Source: Heyndrickxia acidicola (GTDB lineage: Bacteria > Bacillota > Bacilli > Bacillales > Bacillaceae_C). Taken from it: 64,000 bases of DNA. Each line of letters begins with the position of its first letter. The first letter of the stretch is position 1. The position numbers and the translations under genes were made by a program. This document shows, one piece after another, positions 17,632 to 26,490 of this stretch. The notes under the pieces were generated by a model that was not told the DNA's origin, did not search any database, and saw only the letters and a list, made by a program, of their open reading frames with translations. Location of the stretch: NCBI RefSeq assembly GCF_001636425.1, contig NZ_KV440953.1, positions 4,212,001 to 4,276,000 on the forward strand, in the 5' to 3' direction.

Positions 17632-19260
17632 ATGCAGCAATCTGGAAAATTCAAAAAAACAATGTCTTTAGTCGATCTCATTCTGATTGGTCTAGGCGCT
17701 ATTTTTGGGTCGGCATGGCTATTTGCCGTCAGCAGTGTGGCTTCCAAAGCGGGTCCGGGCGGATTTATTTCCTGGGTCATTGGCGGCTTGATTATCCTTT
17801 TAATCGGGCTGGTGTATGCTGAGCTTGGTGCGGCACTGCCAAGGACGGGCGGGATATTGCGCTACCCTGTTTATTCCCACGGGCCACTGGTTGGGTATTT
17901 AATTTCGTTTATTACGATCGTTGCCTATTCCAGTCTTATCTCCATTGAAGTAACGGCCGTACGCCAATATATTGCGTATTGGCTGCCGGGTTTGACCAAA
18001 GCGAATTCTCAGGCTCCTACAATAGTAGGCTGGCTTGTCCAATTTTTAATGCTGCTTGCCTTTTTTCTTTTAAACTATTGGAGTGTCAGCACTTTTGCAA
18101 AATCGAATAGGATCATTTCCATTTTCAAATACTTTGTACCTCTGACCATTATCGTTACGCTAAGCCTTCACTTCAAGGCGGGTAATTTCACCTTAAAGGG
18201 TTTTACTCCCTTTGGCTTTAAAGGTATACAGGGGGCGATTACATCAGGCGGTGTCATGTTCGCCTACCTGGGTCTTCACCCCATTGTGTCGGTTGCCGGC
18301 GAAGTAAAAAATCCAAAACGAAATATTCCGATTGCACTGATTATCTGTATCGTGCTCTCCACTCTTATCTATACGGCTTTACAGGTGCTGTTCATCGGGA
18401 GTATTCCCACTGGCAGTCTTCAGCAGGGCTGGGCGAATATCCAAGGCAAATTTCCATTGCCATTTAAAGATATCGCCGTGGCACTCGGCCTGGGGTGGCT
18501 GGCGGTTATTGTCGTCATGGATGCTGTCTTGTCTCCAGGTGGAAACGGAAATATCTTTATGAATACGACATCGCGGCTGGTGTATGCCTGGTCGAGGAAT
18601 GGAACGTTTTTTCAGAAGTTTTCCAAAGTGGATCATAAAACAGGAATTCCACGTAGCGCTTTATGGTTAACGTTTGTTTTATCTGTATTTTGGACACTGC
18701 CTTTTCCGTCCTGGAATGCATTGGTCAATGTATGTTCTGTCGCATTGATTCTATCCTATGCTGTCGCACCGATTTCAACAGCGGCGTTTAATGTAAACGC
18801 TAAACATTTAGAGAAACCTTTTAAGCTAAAAGGAAGAAGTGTCATTGCCCCTATATCGTTTGTTTTTGTCACGTATATCGTGTATTGGGCAGGCTGGAAT
18901 ACTATTTCATGGCTTTTGGGCTTCCAAATTCTAATGTTTATCGTGTATCTGGCTTTTTCCAAGTTCCGAAAGAAAAGTGCAGTAAGCTTATCCCAGCAGC
19001 TGAAATCTGCGTGGTGGCTCTTGGCCTATTATGTGATGATGCTGGTAATATGCTATTACGGCTCCTTTGGGGGAGGGCGTGGAGTCCTGTCCGCACCGCT
19101 TGATTTGATCATTATTGCGATTGGTTCTCTGGCAATCTACTATTGGGCGATGTATTCAGGACTTCCTAAAGCCATGATTGAGGAAGAGGATGAGGCTTTT
19201 GATCATCAGGATGTAACCCTGCCGCTGCAGGAGGAAAGTTCTTCTACTACATTAAGCTAA
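17632..19260 (+). CDS. yveA: APC-family amino acid permease, YveA-like aspartate/proton symporter
   Basis: 542 residues from ATG 17632, which follows GGGGGAAG; the longer frame from 17554 is not supported. About 12-14 transmembrane helices. The first helix holds LILIGLGAIFGSAWLFAVS and the second region VYAELGAALPRTGGILRYP, both typical of the APC superfamily and near-identical to what is remembered of B. subtilis YveA, which imports aspartate and glutamate with protons. The C-terminal tail is acidic and cytoplasmic. Single gene, ended by a strong terminator. Confidence 0.85.
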   Translation: MQQSGKFKKTMSLVDLILIGLGAIFGSAWLFAVSSVASKAGPGGFISWVIGGLIILLIGLVYAELGAALPRTGGILRYPVYSHGPLVGYLISFITIVAYSSLISIEVTAVRQYIAYWLPGLTKANSQAPTIVGWLVQFLMLLAFFLLNYWSVSTFAKSNRIISIFKYFVPLTIIVTLSLHFKAGNFTLKGFTPFGFKGIQGAITSGGVMFAYLGLHPIVSVAGEVKNPKRNIPIALIICIVLSTLIYTALQVLFIGSIPTGSLQQGWANIQGKFPLPFKDIAVALGLGWLAVIVVMDAVLSPGGNGNIFMNTTSRLVYAWSRNGTFFQKFSKVDHKTGIPRSALWLTFVLSVFWTLPFPSWNALVNVCSVALILSYAVAPISTAAFNVNAKHLEKPFKLKGRSVIAPISFVFVTYIVYWAGWNTISWLLGFQILMFIVYLAFSKFRKKSAVSLSQQLKSAWWLLAYYVMMLVICYYGSFGGGRGVLSAPLDLIIIAIGSLAIYYWAMYSGLPKAMIEEEDEAFDHQDVTLPLQEESSSTTLS

Positions 19261-19266
19261 CATAGG

Positions 19267-19300
19267 AACAGGCCTGCATCCTCGTATGCAGGCCTGTTTT
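19267..19300. terminator. Bidirectional terminator between convergent transporters
   Basis: Thirteen-base arms AACAGGCCTGCAT and ATGCAGGCCTGTT with a six-base loop. The plus side is followed by TT; it sits between the converging yveA and DHA2 exporter genes. Confidence 0.85.
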
Positions 19301-19302
19301 CA

Positions 19303-20841
19303 TTATGATTGTGTTTCTTCTTCCTTCTTGGTGGAAAGAACTTCTTTCTTTAAAAACCAGCATAGTAAAAAGGATACGATGGCAACGCCAAAAGAATACA
19401 AATAAATATGCTGGAAGGCGTCAATAAACATGGTCTTGACGGTTGTTAAAAGAGCCGGCGGAAGATGATGGGGAATGCCGCCTGCTGCAAGGCTGTTGCT
19501 GTTTTTCATCATCCCCTCTGGAAGGAGGCGGCCCATTCCCTTCAGCTTATCCGTGAGAGCAGAGGAAAGCAGATTGCCAAAAATACTCACTCCGATAGTC
19601 GCTCCAATCGTTTGGAAAAGCGGAACGGTAGCCAAGGCAATTCCTTTATTTTCTTTTTCCACAGATTCCTGAACAATGAGATTGTCACCCCCGAACATGA
19701 CACCAAGGCCCAGGCCGGTAATCACAAAGAAAATACAAATTTTAAAGACGGTAATATGAATGTCCATTTGGGAGAACAGATAAAATCCGATGATCGGCAT
19801 GATGAAAGCAATCCCGAATAATTCTCTGTATCGGACTTTTGTGATTAGGAAGCCGCTGACCATGGAGGAGCCAATTGCCCCGACCATCAGCGGGAGCGTT
19901 AAGTATCCAGCTTCTGTTGGTGTCAGGCCGAGCACATTTTGTGCAAAATAAGGGAAGGAAGAGAAAGATCCCATAAGCCCAAATCCTACTGTAAAAACAA
20001 TCAGGGAAAGCACTAATATGTTACGATTTTTAAAAAGGTGAAGAGGGACAATGGGTTCTTTCACTTTGGACTCAGTCCAAATGAACACACCAATCAATAT
20101 CACTCCTAAACATAGCAGTGAAATGATGAGCGGGGAGCCCCACATATAGCCGTTGTTTTGTATGAGTACGGGTGTAATCAGCAGTGAGACGATCGCTGCC
20201 ACTAAAAGAAAAGAGCCTGCCCAGTCGATCACGACTTGCTTTTTAACGGATGCCTCCTGTAAACCAAATGCCAACAGGGCAGCCGCCGTGATACCAACAG
20301 GAATGTTCACAAAGAAAATCCAATGCCAGCTGGCTTTATCGACAAAATAACCGCCCATTAATGGACCTGCCAGCATCGGAATAAACATGATCGGGCCCAT
20401 TAAGCTTTGAATTTTTGCCCGCTTTTCAACCGGAAAGAGGTCACTTGAAATCGCCATTGCTAACGGCATCAGCCCGCCGGCACCAAGACCCTGAATGCCC
20501 CGTCCGATCAGAAGCATCGTCATCGAGTGAGAAAGTCCGCAGACAATGGAGCCTAGGATAAAAAAGGCCATGGACATCATATAAATCTTTTTACGTCCAT
20601 ATAGATCTGCAAGCTTACCCAGAATCGGCATGAAGGCTGACAGGCTCAGCATATAAATACCACCGACCCAGCCGTACAAGGATAAACCGCCGAGACTGCG
20701 AATGATGGTCGGCATGGCCGTATTTACGACGGTTTCATCCAGTTCGGGAAAAATCAGTCCAATGATCAAACCAGCCATCACCAGGATTTTGTGGTTCTTT
20801 TTCATCAAAGACTGTTCTGCATACTGTAAATTTGTTTCCAT
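19303..20841 (-). CDS. DHA2-family (EmrB/QacA) drug:proton antiporter
   Basis: 512 residues with 14 predicted transmembrane segments. Family motifs: LDETVVNTAMPTI in helix 1, where Asp-Glu is the DHA2 signature, GKLADLYGRKKIY (motif A, residues about 74-86), RGIQGLGAGGLMPLA (motif B) and GPLMGGYF (motif C). It exports hydrophobic compounds in exchange for protons. AAAGGA about 10 bases upstream supports ATG 20841. No regulator gene is adjacent, unlike the related exporter at 41120 with its MarR repressor. Confidence 0.9.
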   Translation of the reverse strand: METNLQYAEQSLMKKNHKILVMAGLIIGLIFPELDETVVNTAMPTIIRSLGGLSLYGWVGGIYMLSLSAFMPILGKLADLYGRKKIYMMSMAFFILGSIVCGLSHSMTMLLIGRGIQGLGAGGLMPLAMAISSDLFPVEKRAKIQSLMGPIMFIPMLAGPLMGGYFVDKASWHWIFFVNIPVGITAAALLAFGLQEASVKKQVVIDWAGSFLLVAAIVSLLITPVLIQNNGYMWGSPLIISLLCLGVILIGVFIWTESKVKEPIVPLHLFKNRNILVLSLIVFTVGFGLMGSFSSFPYFAQNVLGLTPTEAGYLTLPLMVGAIGSSMVSGFLITKVRYRELFGIAFIMPIIGFYLFSQMDIHITVFKICIFFVITGLGLGVMFGGDNLIVQESVEKENKGIALATVPLFQTIGATIGVSIFGNLLSSALTDKLKGMGRLLPEGMMKNSNSLAAGGIPHHLPPALLTTVKTMFIDAFQHIYLYSFGVAIVSFLLCWFLKKEVLSTKKEEETQS

Positions 20842-20984
20842 ACAATCGTTCCTTTCAATCGTGAGTAAAGCCAGTATATGTAAGAATTTTGAACTGAATA
20901 TGAACTGAGGAAGATATCAAATGAAAGTTTTTGAGCATTCGTGTATGCTGAGATAAAGACAGATTTTTCTGAATGGGGGATACG

Positions 20985-21404
20985 ATGGAAATTACACAGC
21001 AATGGAATGAGAAAGACAGCGATTATATTCGGCATAAGGTTATTGAACACAATGTCAGGGCGCTCCCAAAAGAGCTTCGCCATCCAGTAAAAAAGCTCAG
21101 CTTAATGCTGCGAAACGACGAAGGAACGATTATGGGCGGCATCACGGGGACGATCTTCTGGTATCACCTGCATATTGATTTTCTTTGGGTCGATGTATCG
21201 CTTAGAGGGCAGGGCCATGGCAAAGAGCTGCTCCAGCGTATGGAAGAGGCGGCCATCGAGCACTGCTGCCGGTTAATCCTTCTGGATACATTCAGCTTTC
21301 AAGCTCCGGATTTTTATCAAAAGCAGGGGTTTCAAATTACTGGGATTGTGGAGGACCATCCGAAGGGCCACCAGCTGTATTATTTGGAGAAAAGGCTGGG
21401 GTGA
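20985..21404 (+). CDS. GNAT-family N-acetyltransferase
   Basis: 139 residues; ATG 20985 follows GGGGGATACG, better than the in-frame start at 20973. GNAT signatures: strands [19 protein letters not shown], the acetyl-CoA pyrophosphate-binding segment [16 protein letters not shown] (R/Q-x-x-G-x-G/A), and the C-terminal [18 protein letters not shown] with the usual Tyr. The acceptor is unknown. Confidence 0.85.
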   Translation: MEITQQWNEKDSDYIRHKVIEHNVRALPKELRHPVKKLSLMLRNDEGTIMGGITGTIFWYHLHIDFLWVDVSLRGQGHGKELLQRMEEAAIEHCCRLILLDTFSFQAPDFYQKQGFQITGIVEDHPKGHQLYYLEKRLG

Positions 21405-21480
21405 GAGGGGCTGGAGGAAGCGGGTTTATAGAATGAGGTAAGTAGTTATGCGTTAGGGGAAAAGGCCATAAGGCAAATGA

Positions 21481-21792
21481 AGACCTAAACGCTGAGAAAA
21501 ATTCAAAGAACGGTCCTTCATAAGGCGGATGAAGGCCCAGACGAAGAGAAAAATTTAGAGAACGGTCCTTCATAAGGCGGATGAAGACCCAAACGAAGAG
21601 AAAAATTTAGAGAACGGTCCTTCATAAGGCGGATGAAGGCCCAAATGAAGAGAAAAAAACAAAGAAAGGTCCTTCATAATGCCGATGAAGGACCAAACGA
21701 AGAGAAGAATACAGAGAACGGTCCTTCAAAAGACAGATGAAGGCCCAAATGAAGAGAAAAATACAGAACAAGGTCCTTCATAATGCCGATGA
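21481..21792. repeat. Six tandem 52-bp units with embedded hairpins
   Basis: Units begin at 21481, 21533, 21585, 21637, 21689 and 21741, each exactly 52 bases, with a degenerate partial copy before 21481 and a trailing half-copy after 21792. Across each unit junction GGTCCTTCAT is followed 7 bases later by ATGAAGG-type sequence; at 21669-21695 the arms GGTCCTTCAT/ATGAAGGACC are perfect. The period is not a multiple of three and no reading frame runs through. The units differ at scattered positions. Confidence 0.9.
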
Positions 21793-21886
21793 AAGCTCTT
21801 GAAGGAGTATGCAGGATTTCCTATTTTTAAAGAGCAGACAGTTATCAGGTTGGGTTTAAGTATAATGAATCGGTGGTGAAAGATAA

Positions 21887-22504
21887 TTGGAACCAAAATG
21901 GCTGGAATGGGCGAAGCAGCTTCAATCCATAGCACAGGCAGGATTAACGTATTCTAAGGATGTATATGATTTAGAACGGTTTGAAGAGATAAGAAAGATA
22001 AGCATTGAAATCATGTCTCAGCATACAAATGTGGACCACAAAACGATAAAGGATCTCTTTGCAAATGAAACAGGGTATGCAACGCCGAAAGTGGACATTC
22101 GTGCTGTGGTATTTAGGTACAAAAAAATATTGATGGTCAGGGAAAAGAATGATGGCGGGTGGTCGTTACCAGGCGGCTGGGGCGATATTGGGCTAACTCC
22201 TAGTGAGGTGGCGGTGAAAGAAGTGAAAGAGGAGTCAGGATTTGACGTAAAGGCACTGAAATTGATTGGAGTTCTCGATAAAAAATGTCATCCTCATCCG
22301 CCTTCTCCGTATCACGTTTATAAACTATTTATACAATGCGAAATCATTGGCGGGCAGCCAAAGACAGGGGTAGAAACGAACGCTGTTGAATTTTTCGCTG
22401 AAGATGAACTGCCGCCGCTATCCATCGAAAGAAATACAGAATCTCAAATGGAACTGGCTTTTAAATATTTACATAATCCTAATGAGACTGTCTATTTTGA
22501 TTGA
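21887..22504 (+). CDS. NUDIX hydrolase with an N-terminal helical domain
   Basis: 205 residues. An N-terminal helical region (about 1-60) typical of Bacillus NUDIX enzymes resembling CDP-choline or ADP-ribose pyrophosphatases precedes a NUDIX domain (about 65-190). In the Nudix box the second half EVKEESGF keeps the metal-binding glutamates, but the first conserved Glu is Leu (GWGDIGL where GWADVGE is common) and the Arg of REVxEE is Lys. TTG 21887 follows GGTGGTGA. The catalytic Glu pair argues it is still active; the substrate is not known. Confidence 0.85.
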   Translation: MEPKWLEWAKQLQSIAQAGLTYSKDVYDLERFEEIRKISIEIMSQHTNVDHKTIKDLFANETGYATPKVDIRAVVFRYKKILMVREKNDGGWSLPGGWGDIGLTPSEVAVKEVKEESGFDVKALKLIGVLDKKCHPHPPSPYHVYKLFIQCEIIGGQPKTGVETNAVEFFAEDELPPLSIERNTESQMELAFKYLHNPNETVYFD

Positions 22505-22569
22505 TTAGAGCCTTATTCAAGAATAGTAAGTTTATGTTTTTATAAATACATTTAGAGGCAGGTCATAAG

Positions 22570-23130
22570 ATGAAAACGGAAAAAGATAAAATGTTGGCTG
22601 GAGAGATGTACGATCCTGCTGACCCCTTATTATTAAAAGAACGCGAGGAAGCAAGACATAAGGTCAGGATGTATAATCAAACGTTAGAATCAGAAGGAGA
22701 AGTGCGGACGGCATTATTAAAGGAGTTACTGGGCTCTACCGGAGAAAATGTGTATATGGAGCCAAATATCCGCTTTGATTATGGCTATAACACACACGTA
22801 GGAGAAAACTTTTTTGCGAACTTTGACTGTACCATTTTAGATGTTTGTGAAGTGCGATTTGGCGATCATTGTATGCTCGGGCCAGGCGTACAAATCTATA
22901 CAGCCACACATCCGCTTCACCCAACTGAACGGAATTCCGGTAAAGAGTATGCCAAGCCGATTACCTTTGGAAACAATGTTTGGATTGGGGGGAGTGCAGT
23001 CATTAATCCTGGTGTAACGATAGGAGACAATGCTGTAATTGCATCAGGTGCAGTCGTGACGAAAGATGTACCGACCAATACAATAGTGGGCGGAAATCCT
23101 GCGAGAGTGATTAAACAAATTGAGATGTAA
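22570..23130 (+). CDS. maa: Maltose O-acetyltransferase (Maa/LacA-type)
   Basis: 186 residues, full length. The N-terminal sugar-acetyltransferase motif ([19 protein letters not shown]) is followed by a left-handed beta-helix of hexapeptide repeats. The active-site segment is [20 protein letters not shown], with the catalytic His in THPL, and the acetyl-CoA region ends [13 protein letters not shown]. It acetylates maltose or other sugars at O6, trimeric in known cases. It lies 65 bases after the NUDIX gene, possibly co-transcribed. Confidence 0.9.
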   Translation: MKTEKDKMLAGEMYDPADPLLLKEREEARHKVRMYNQTLESEGEVRTALLKELLGSTGENVYMEPNIRFDYGYNTHVGENFFANFDCTILDVCEVRFGDHCMLGPGVQIYTATHPLHPTERNSGKEYAKPITFGNNVWIGGSAVINPGVTIGDNAVIASGAVVTKDVPTNTIVGGNPARVIKQIEM

Positions 23131-23260
23131 ATGTAGAAACAAAGCTGTTCTGTTATAAAAATTCATTTTTGTACGAACAGAAAAAGGCCCCATCATCTAG
23201 CAGGTTCTGTTTTGGAATACATCCAAAAGTATATTAAACAATAATGAAAAGCACAGCGTT

Positions 23261-23315
23261 TGAAATGCACCCCAATTGTAGACACCAATCTAACAATAGG
23301 AGGTGCTTTTCTTGT
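23261..23315 (+). mobile_element. Possible IS3-family terminal remnant
   Basis: TGCACCCCAATTGTAGACAC followed by ACAATAGGAGGTGCTTTT resembles the end of IS3-family elements of Bacilli, in which a TGCACCCC-AATTGT terminal sequence precedes orfA and its GGAGGTG ribosome binding site. No transposase coding sequence follows. The remainder of 23131-23489 shows no gene. Confidence 0.35.
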
Positions 23316-23489
23316 GAATTAACTCAATGCCCTTTTTGTACAAACGCCCTAGTATTTCACAAAATTCTTTTCATCACTAAGAATATCGCTATTTCGTAAA
23401 TGCGAAGTCCAAGTTTTGCTATTCATGTAAGTTACCAGGAGTTTCCCCAATTCAATGGCTGTTAATTCGTAATGGGGGCTTAGTTTTAT

Positions 23490-23603
23490 ATGGGCTATCA
23501 AATGCAAGGTGGGGGTGGAATGGGCTCAAGCTTTGCTTTAATTGTTGTATTGTTCATTCTGTTAATTATCATTGGTGCATCATTTATGGGTGGTCCATAC
23601 TAA
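23490..23603 (+). CDS. yjcZ: YjcZ-family small sporulation-associated peptide
   Basis: 37 residues: a Gly-rich start ([16 protein letters not shown]) and one transmembrane segment [13 protein letters not shown] ending SFMGGPY. This is the pattern of YjcZ-type peptides found in several copies in Bacillus and linked to sporulation. GGGGG lies about 11 bases upstream of ATG 23490. It was too short for a routine frame search. Its 3' end overlaps the convergent minus gene by 24 bases. Confidence 0.8.
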   Translation: MGYQMQGGGGMGSSFALIVVLFILLIIIGASFMGGPY

Positions 23604-23936
23604 TTCTTTGTTACAGAACAGAAGTGTCTTTTTGATTCTATTCTTATTATAAAAAGCTATAGCGTGTTTTTTGATTGGAGAAACGTGAAGATGGTATTTA
23701 TTAATTTTAATGCTTTTAAAGAACTCAATAACGTAGGCGTGTAAAAGGGATCCTAAATCGCATCCCATGTTTTTCAGGTGTAAGGTAATAGATTTACGTT
23801 CAACTTCTTTCCCTTCATATTCTTTAATAGTTAATTCAATTGCACAATTGGTCGTTCCTTTACAATGACCAACATAAATACCCGAGGGAATTTTTAATTT
23901 TTGTTTTATCCAATTCAGATAGTAACCTTCACTCAA
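23580..23936 (-). CDS. Hypothetical protein, 118 residues
   Basis: A soluble basic protein with predicted mixed alpha/beta content ([20 protein letters not shown], then [20 protein letters not shown]). The start appears to be TTG 23936 without a strong ribosome binding site, so a longer ancestral gene is possible. No family was recognised. Convergent overlap with yjcZ. Confidence 0.45.
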   Translation of the reverse strand: MSEGYYLNWIKQKLKIPSGIYVGHCKGTTNCAIELTIKEYEGKEVERKSITLHLKNMGCDLGSLLHAYVIEFFKSIKINKYHLHVSPIKKHAIAFYNKNRIKKTLLFCNKELVWTTHK

Positions 23937-24096
23937 ATCATTATCTGTGCCAAATCAAACTTCGAAATATGATCTATATTCCTTCACTTCCGCGTTTATA
24001 ATGTACAAAAGGATAGAAATCCCATAAATTAAATTAACATTATTAATTACAAAATTTCAGTGATTGATAGTGCCTATATCAAAAGGAGGGATATGT

Positions 24097-24279
24097 ATGT
24101 TTGGATTTGGACCAGGATTTGGACCGGGGGTTAGACCGGGATTTGGACCGGGCTTTAGACCGGGATTTGGACCGCGAGGTTTTGTCAGGAGAGGATTTCC
24201 TGCAGGGCGAGCAGCATTTGCAGGTGGATTTGTAGGTGGCGTTACCGGAGCTGCTATAGCTGCGCCGTTATTCTGGTAA
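24097..24279 (+). CDS. Small Gly/Pro/Phe-rich repeat protein
   Basis: 60 residues. The first half repeats the pattern FGPG/RPG (GFGPGFGPGVRPGFGPGFRP), followed by RGFVRRGFPAGRAAF and a Gly/Ala hydrophobic tail GGFVGGVTGAAIAAPLF. AAAGGAGGG ends 6 bases before ATG 24097. Such peptides are frequent in Bacillus spore coats or surface layers, but the role here is not shown. A hairpin with TGTCCGC/GCGGACA arms at 24297-24324 follows the stop. Confidence 0.75.
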   Translation: MFGFGPGFGPGVRPGFGPGFRPGFGPRGFVRRGFPAGRAAFAGGFVGGVTGAAIAAPLFW

Positions 24280-24296
24280 TATATTAGAATCCAAAT

Positions 24297-24324
24297 GTCC
24301 GCTCAGGATTGTAATAGGCGGACA
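24297..24324 (+). terminator. Hairpin after the Gly-rich gene
   Basis: TGTCCGC and GCGGACA arms with a 14-base loop, lacking a strong T run, so either a weak terminator or a 3' stabilising hairpin. Confidence 0.45.
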
Positions 24325-24482
24325 CGTTACATATTTTACTTTTAACGGTTAAATGGGAATGCTTTAGAAGTAACCTTTATGGCTTATTCAGCTTGCGAAA
24401 CTGCATCAAAAATACGGGAACCTGTGATAACAATGACTACATTGGATAATTTAAAGTGATATTTATGGTCTATTAACAGACT

Positions 24483-24527
24483 AAAAAAGGGATATCTAAA
24501 TCGAATTGCGATTTGATGCCCCTTTTC
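24483..24527 (-). terminator. Terminator-like inverted repeat
   Basis: AAAAAGGG-ATC-AAATCG and CGATTT-GAT-CCCCTTTT form an extended imperfect stem. A close relative occurs at 56362-56403. It lies downstream of the minus-strand aldo/keto reductase remnant. Confidence 0.55.
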
Positions 24528-24662
24528 CTTTTCTTTTTATATACTTGTACTCGACAACAGAACCCGTTATGCATCAGTTCCCTTTTATATTTTAATATCC
24601 TGGAATTATGGAAAATACAACTAAATTGCAAAGGGCTTAGATTTGAAAGAGAAGCTAAAGAT

Positions 24663-25150
24663 TTATAGACTTTCCTTACTGACAATCCCATTTCTGAATT
24701 TCATATTAGGAAAACTGCCTCCGGCTATTTCGTTTTCTCGAATCGCCTGCTCAATTCTCTTAACATCGTTTTCACTTAGATGTACATCCATCGATTTTAG
24801 AGATTCTTGAAGCTGCGAAACTCGTCTTGCCCCAATTAATGGAATAATATCCTCACCCTTCGCTAAAACCCATGCAACGGCAAGCTGAGGCAACGTGATT
24901 TGCTTTTCTGCAGCTATTTCACGTAAGGATGCAACTAAGGATAGATTTTTGTCTATATTTTCTTGGGAAAACAATGGGATATAATGTTTGCTGTGATCCT
25001 TTAAAGAATGTGCCGCTGAGCAACCCGTGAACTAATGTACCAAACGCAACAACCTGAATGCCTAATTCCCTGGCGTTGGCAAACTTTCTTTTTCAATCCC
25101 GCGATTAAAAAGAGAATATTGGTACTCACTGCACTCCGATTTTTTTAAAA
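24663..25150 (-). pseudogene. Aldo/keto reductase remnant
   Basis: The intact frame (24663-24974) encodes only the C-terminal 103 residues of an aldo/keto reductase (ASLREIAAEKQITLPQLAVA, GEDIIPLIGARRVSQLQ). Upstream, the minus strand still encodes EYQYSLFNRGIEKES and LGIQVVAFGTLVHGLLSGT in shifted frames, and the N-terminal half with the active-site Asp and Tyr is missing. The intact homologue at 45952-46944 shows what was lost. It lies next to a MerR regulator, probably its former regulator. Confidence 0.85.
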
Positions 25151-25200
25151 CTCAATGGACTCTAAAAATGACGTTAGCGTAATGTTTTGGGTAAAAAATT

Positions 25201-25593
25201 TTAGATACCTTCTTTTCCAGTAAACCAACCTTCGTAGTGATCAATGAGTGTACGTACTTCTGTGCGAAATTGTTCTAAATCATTTATTTTTTGATCCGTT
25301 TCAACAAGATGTTGACGCAGAGTGGTTAGAAATTTCTTTTTCGTTAATACACCACTGGGGTCAATCGAATAGAGCTGAGTGAATTCACGTATTTCATCCA
25401 GGCTCAAACCCACTTTCTTTAACTGTCCTATTTTTTTCAACAGCTCGAGCGTCTCGTTGGTGTAGTAATAATGCTGTCCCTCAGTTTCACGCTCACCCTG
25501 AGGAATAAGCCCTATGCTTTCATAGTATCTAACAGTACGGGGAGTGACTCCAGCGCGTTTTGCGAGATCACCTATTCGCATTCGGTTATCCAT
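25201..25593 (-). CDS. MerR-family transcriptional regulator
   Basis: 130 residues: the MerR DNA-binding domain (RIGDLAKRAGVTPRTVRYYE, residues about 5-24), then the wing and the dimerisation coiled coil (KIGQLKKVGLSLDEIREF). AAAGGAGGCAGG precedes ATG 25593. No metal-binding Cys cluster is present, so it is likely an organic-effector or redox type. Its downstream gene is the decayed aldo/keto reductase, so it may now control only itself. Confidence 0.85.
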   Translation of the reverse strand: MDNRMRIGDLAKRAGVTPRTVRYYESIGLIPQGERETEGQHYYYTNETLELLKKIGQLKKVGLSLDEIREFTQLYSIDPSGVLTKKKFLTTLRQHLVETDQKINDLEQFRTEVRTLIDHYEGWFTGKEGI

Positions 25594-25758
25594 TATCCTG
25601 CCTCCTTTTTCAAAGATGACGTCAACGTTATGTTTAAAGAGTATCTCTTTATGATTTTAAAGTCAACAAGTTAAAGAAAGAAAACAATTCGCTCAAGCAG
25701 GTTCATTGGCGGAAAATATAAGAATTTATTTGTTTAATTAAGGAAGTAAACCCATTTA

Positions 25759-26325
25759 ATGTTTATTTTAAGATACAATAAAAGAGTCCCTTGGATGGGG
25801 GGAGCTTGGGGGAATTTGACGGGAGGGGTTTTTGGTTTGTTTACTAACTGGCTCAAACGAATAAGTGCTGAGCAAAATAAGAGGGTGTATGATCTTATTT
25901 TTCCTTTTTTTATGATATGGATTATACCGCCGCTGATTATCCTTGCATTGGCAGGCAATTATATTGTGGATGGTCTGGTTATCTTTATTGTACTCAGGCT
26001 GAATAAGATTAAGATTAAAAAAGCTCATTGGGGATTGTTAACCAAAATGTGGGCAATGGGTTTACTTGTCGACGTGGTTGGAATGATTGCTCTTCTTTTA
26101 ACAGTAGGAGATGGCCCTAATGCCTACACCATTTGGAATGATGCTGTTACGGCCATCGGCTTTGTATTGGTCGTATTGGTGTGCGGACTTATTATAGGTT
26201 GGGCAAACTACACCCACTCAAAGAAATACATTTCTGACCGGCGGGTAAATCGGGCCATTGGAATTTCGATGGGCATTTTGACAGCGCCTTGGACGTTCTT
26301 AATCCCTACAACATGGGTTTACTAG
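25759..26325 (+). CDS. Hypothetical membrane protein
   Basis: 188 residues with about four transmembrane segments (about 48-66, 68-80, 96-120 and 127-150) and a C-terminal hydrophobic stretch ending PWTFLIPTTWVY. AAGGAAG lies 12 bases before ATG 25759; ATG 25795 is an alternative. No family was recognised. Confidence 0.6.
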   Translation: MFILRYNKRVPWMGGAWGNLTGGVFGLFTNWLKRISAEQNKRVYDLIFPFFMIWIIPPLIILALAGNYIVDGLVIFIVLRLNKIKIKKAHWGLLTKMWAMGLLVDVVGMIALLLTVGDGPNAYTIWNDAVTAIGFVLVVLVCGLIIGWANYTHSKKYISDRRVNRAIGISMGILTAPWTFLIPTTWVY

Positions 26326-26407
26326 TAAGAATCTCACAATATAGTCTTGGCTGATTAGAGCACTCCCCCATATCTCAGTTAAAGCTTGAAATAGAAACAA
26401 ATCTAAA

Positions 26408-26458
26408 GCTGATTGAAGCTGAAAGCGAGTGCCTGCAGCGGAAATTAACCAGCAGGAT
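26408..26458 (+). repeat. Partial copy of the GC-rich dispersed repeat
   Basis: GATTGAAGC is joined directly to GAAAGCGAGTGCCTGCAGCG and an AATTAACCAGCAGG end: the two outer ends of the repeat seen at 17155 and 35109, with the central 90 bases deleted. Confidence 0.75.
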
Positions 26459-26490
26459 AAAAGTAACGCTAAAAAATAGGAGGCAGGTAC

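Noticed and set aside
21463-21795. Tandem array considered as a CRISPR
   Set aside because: The units abut directly without unique spacers, and the whole 52-base period repeats; no cas genes are near.
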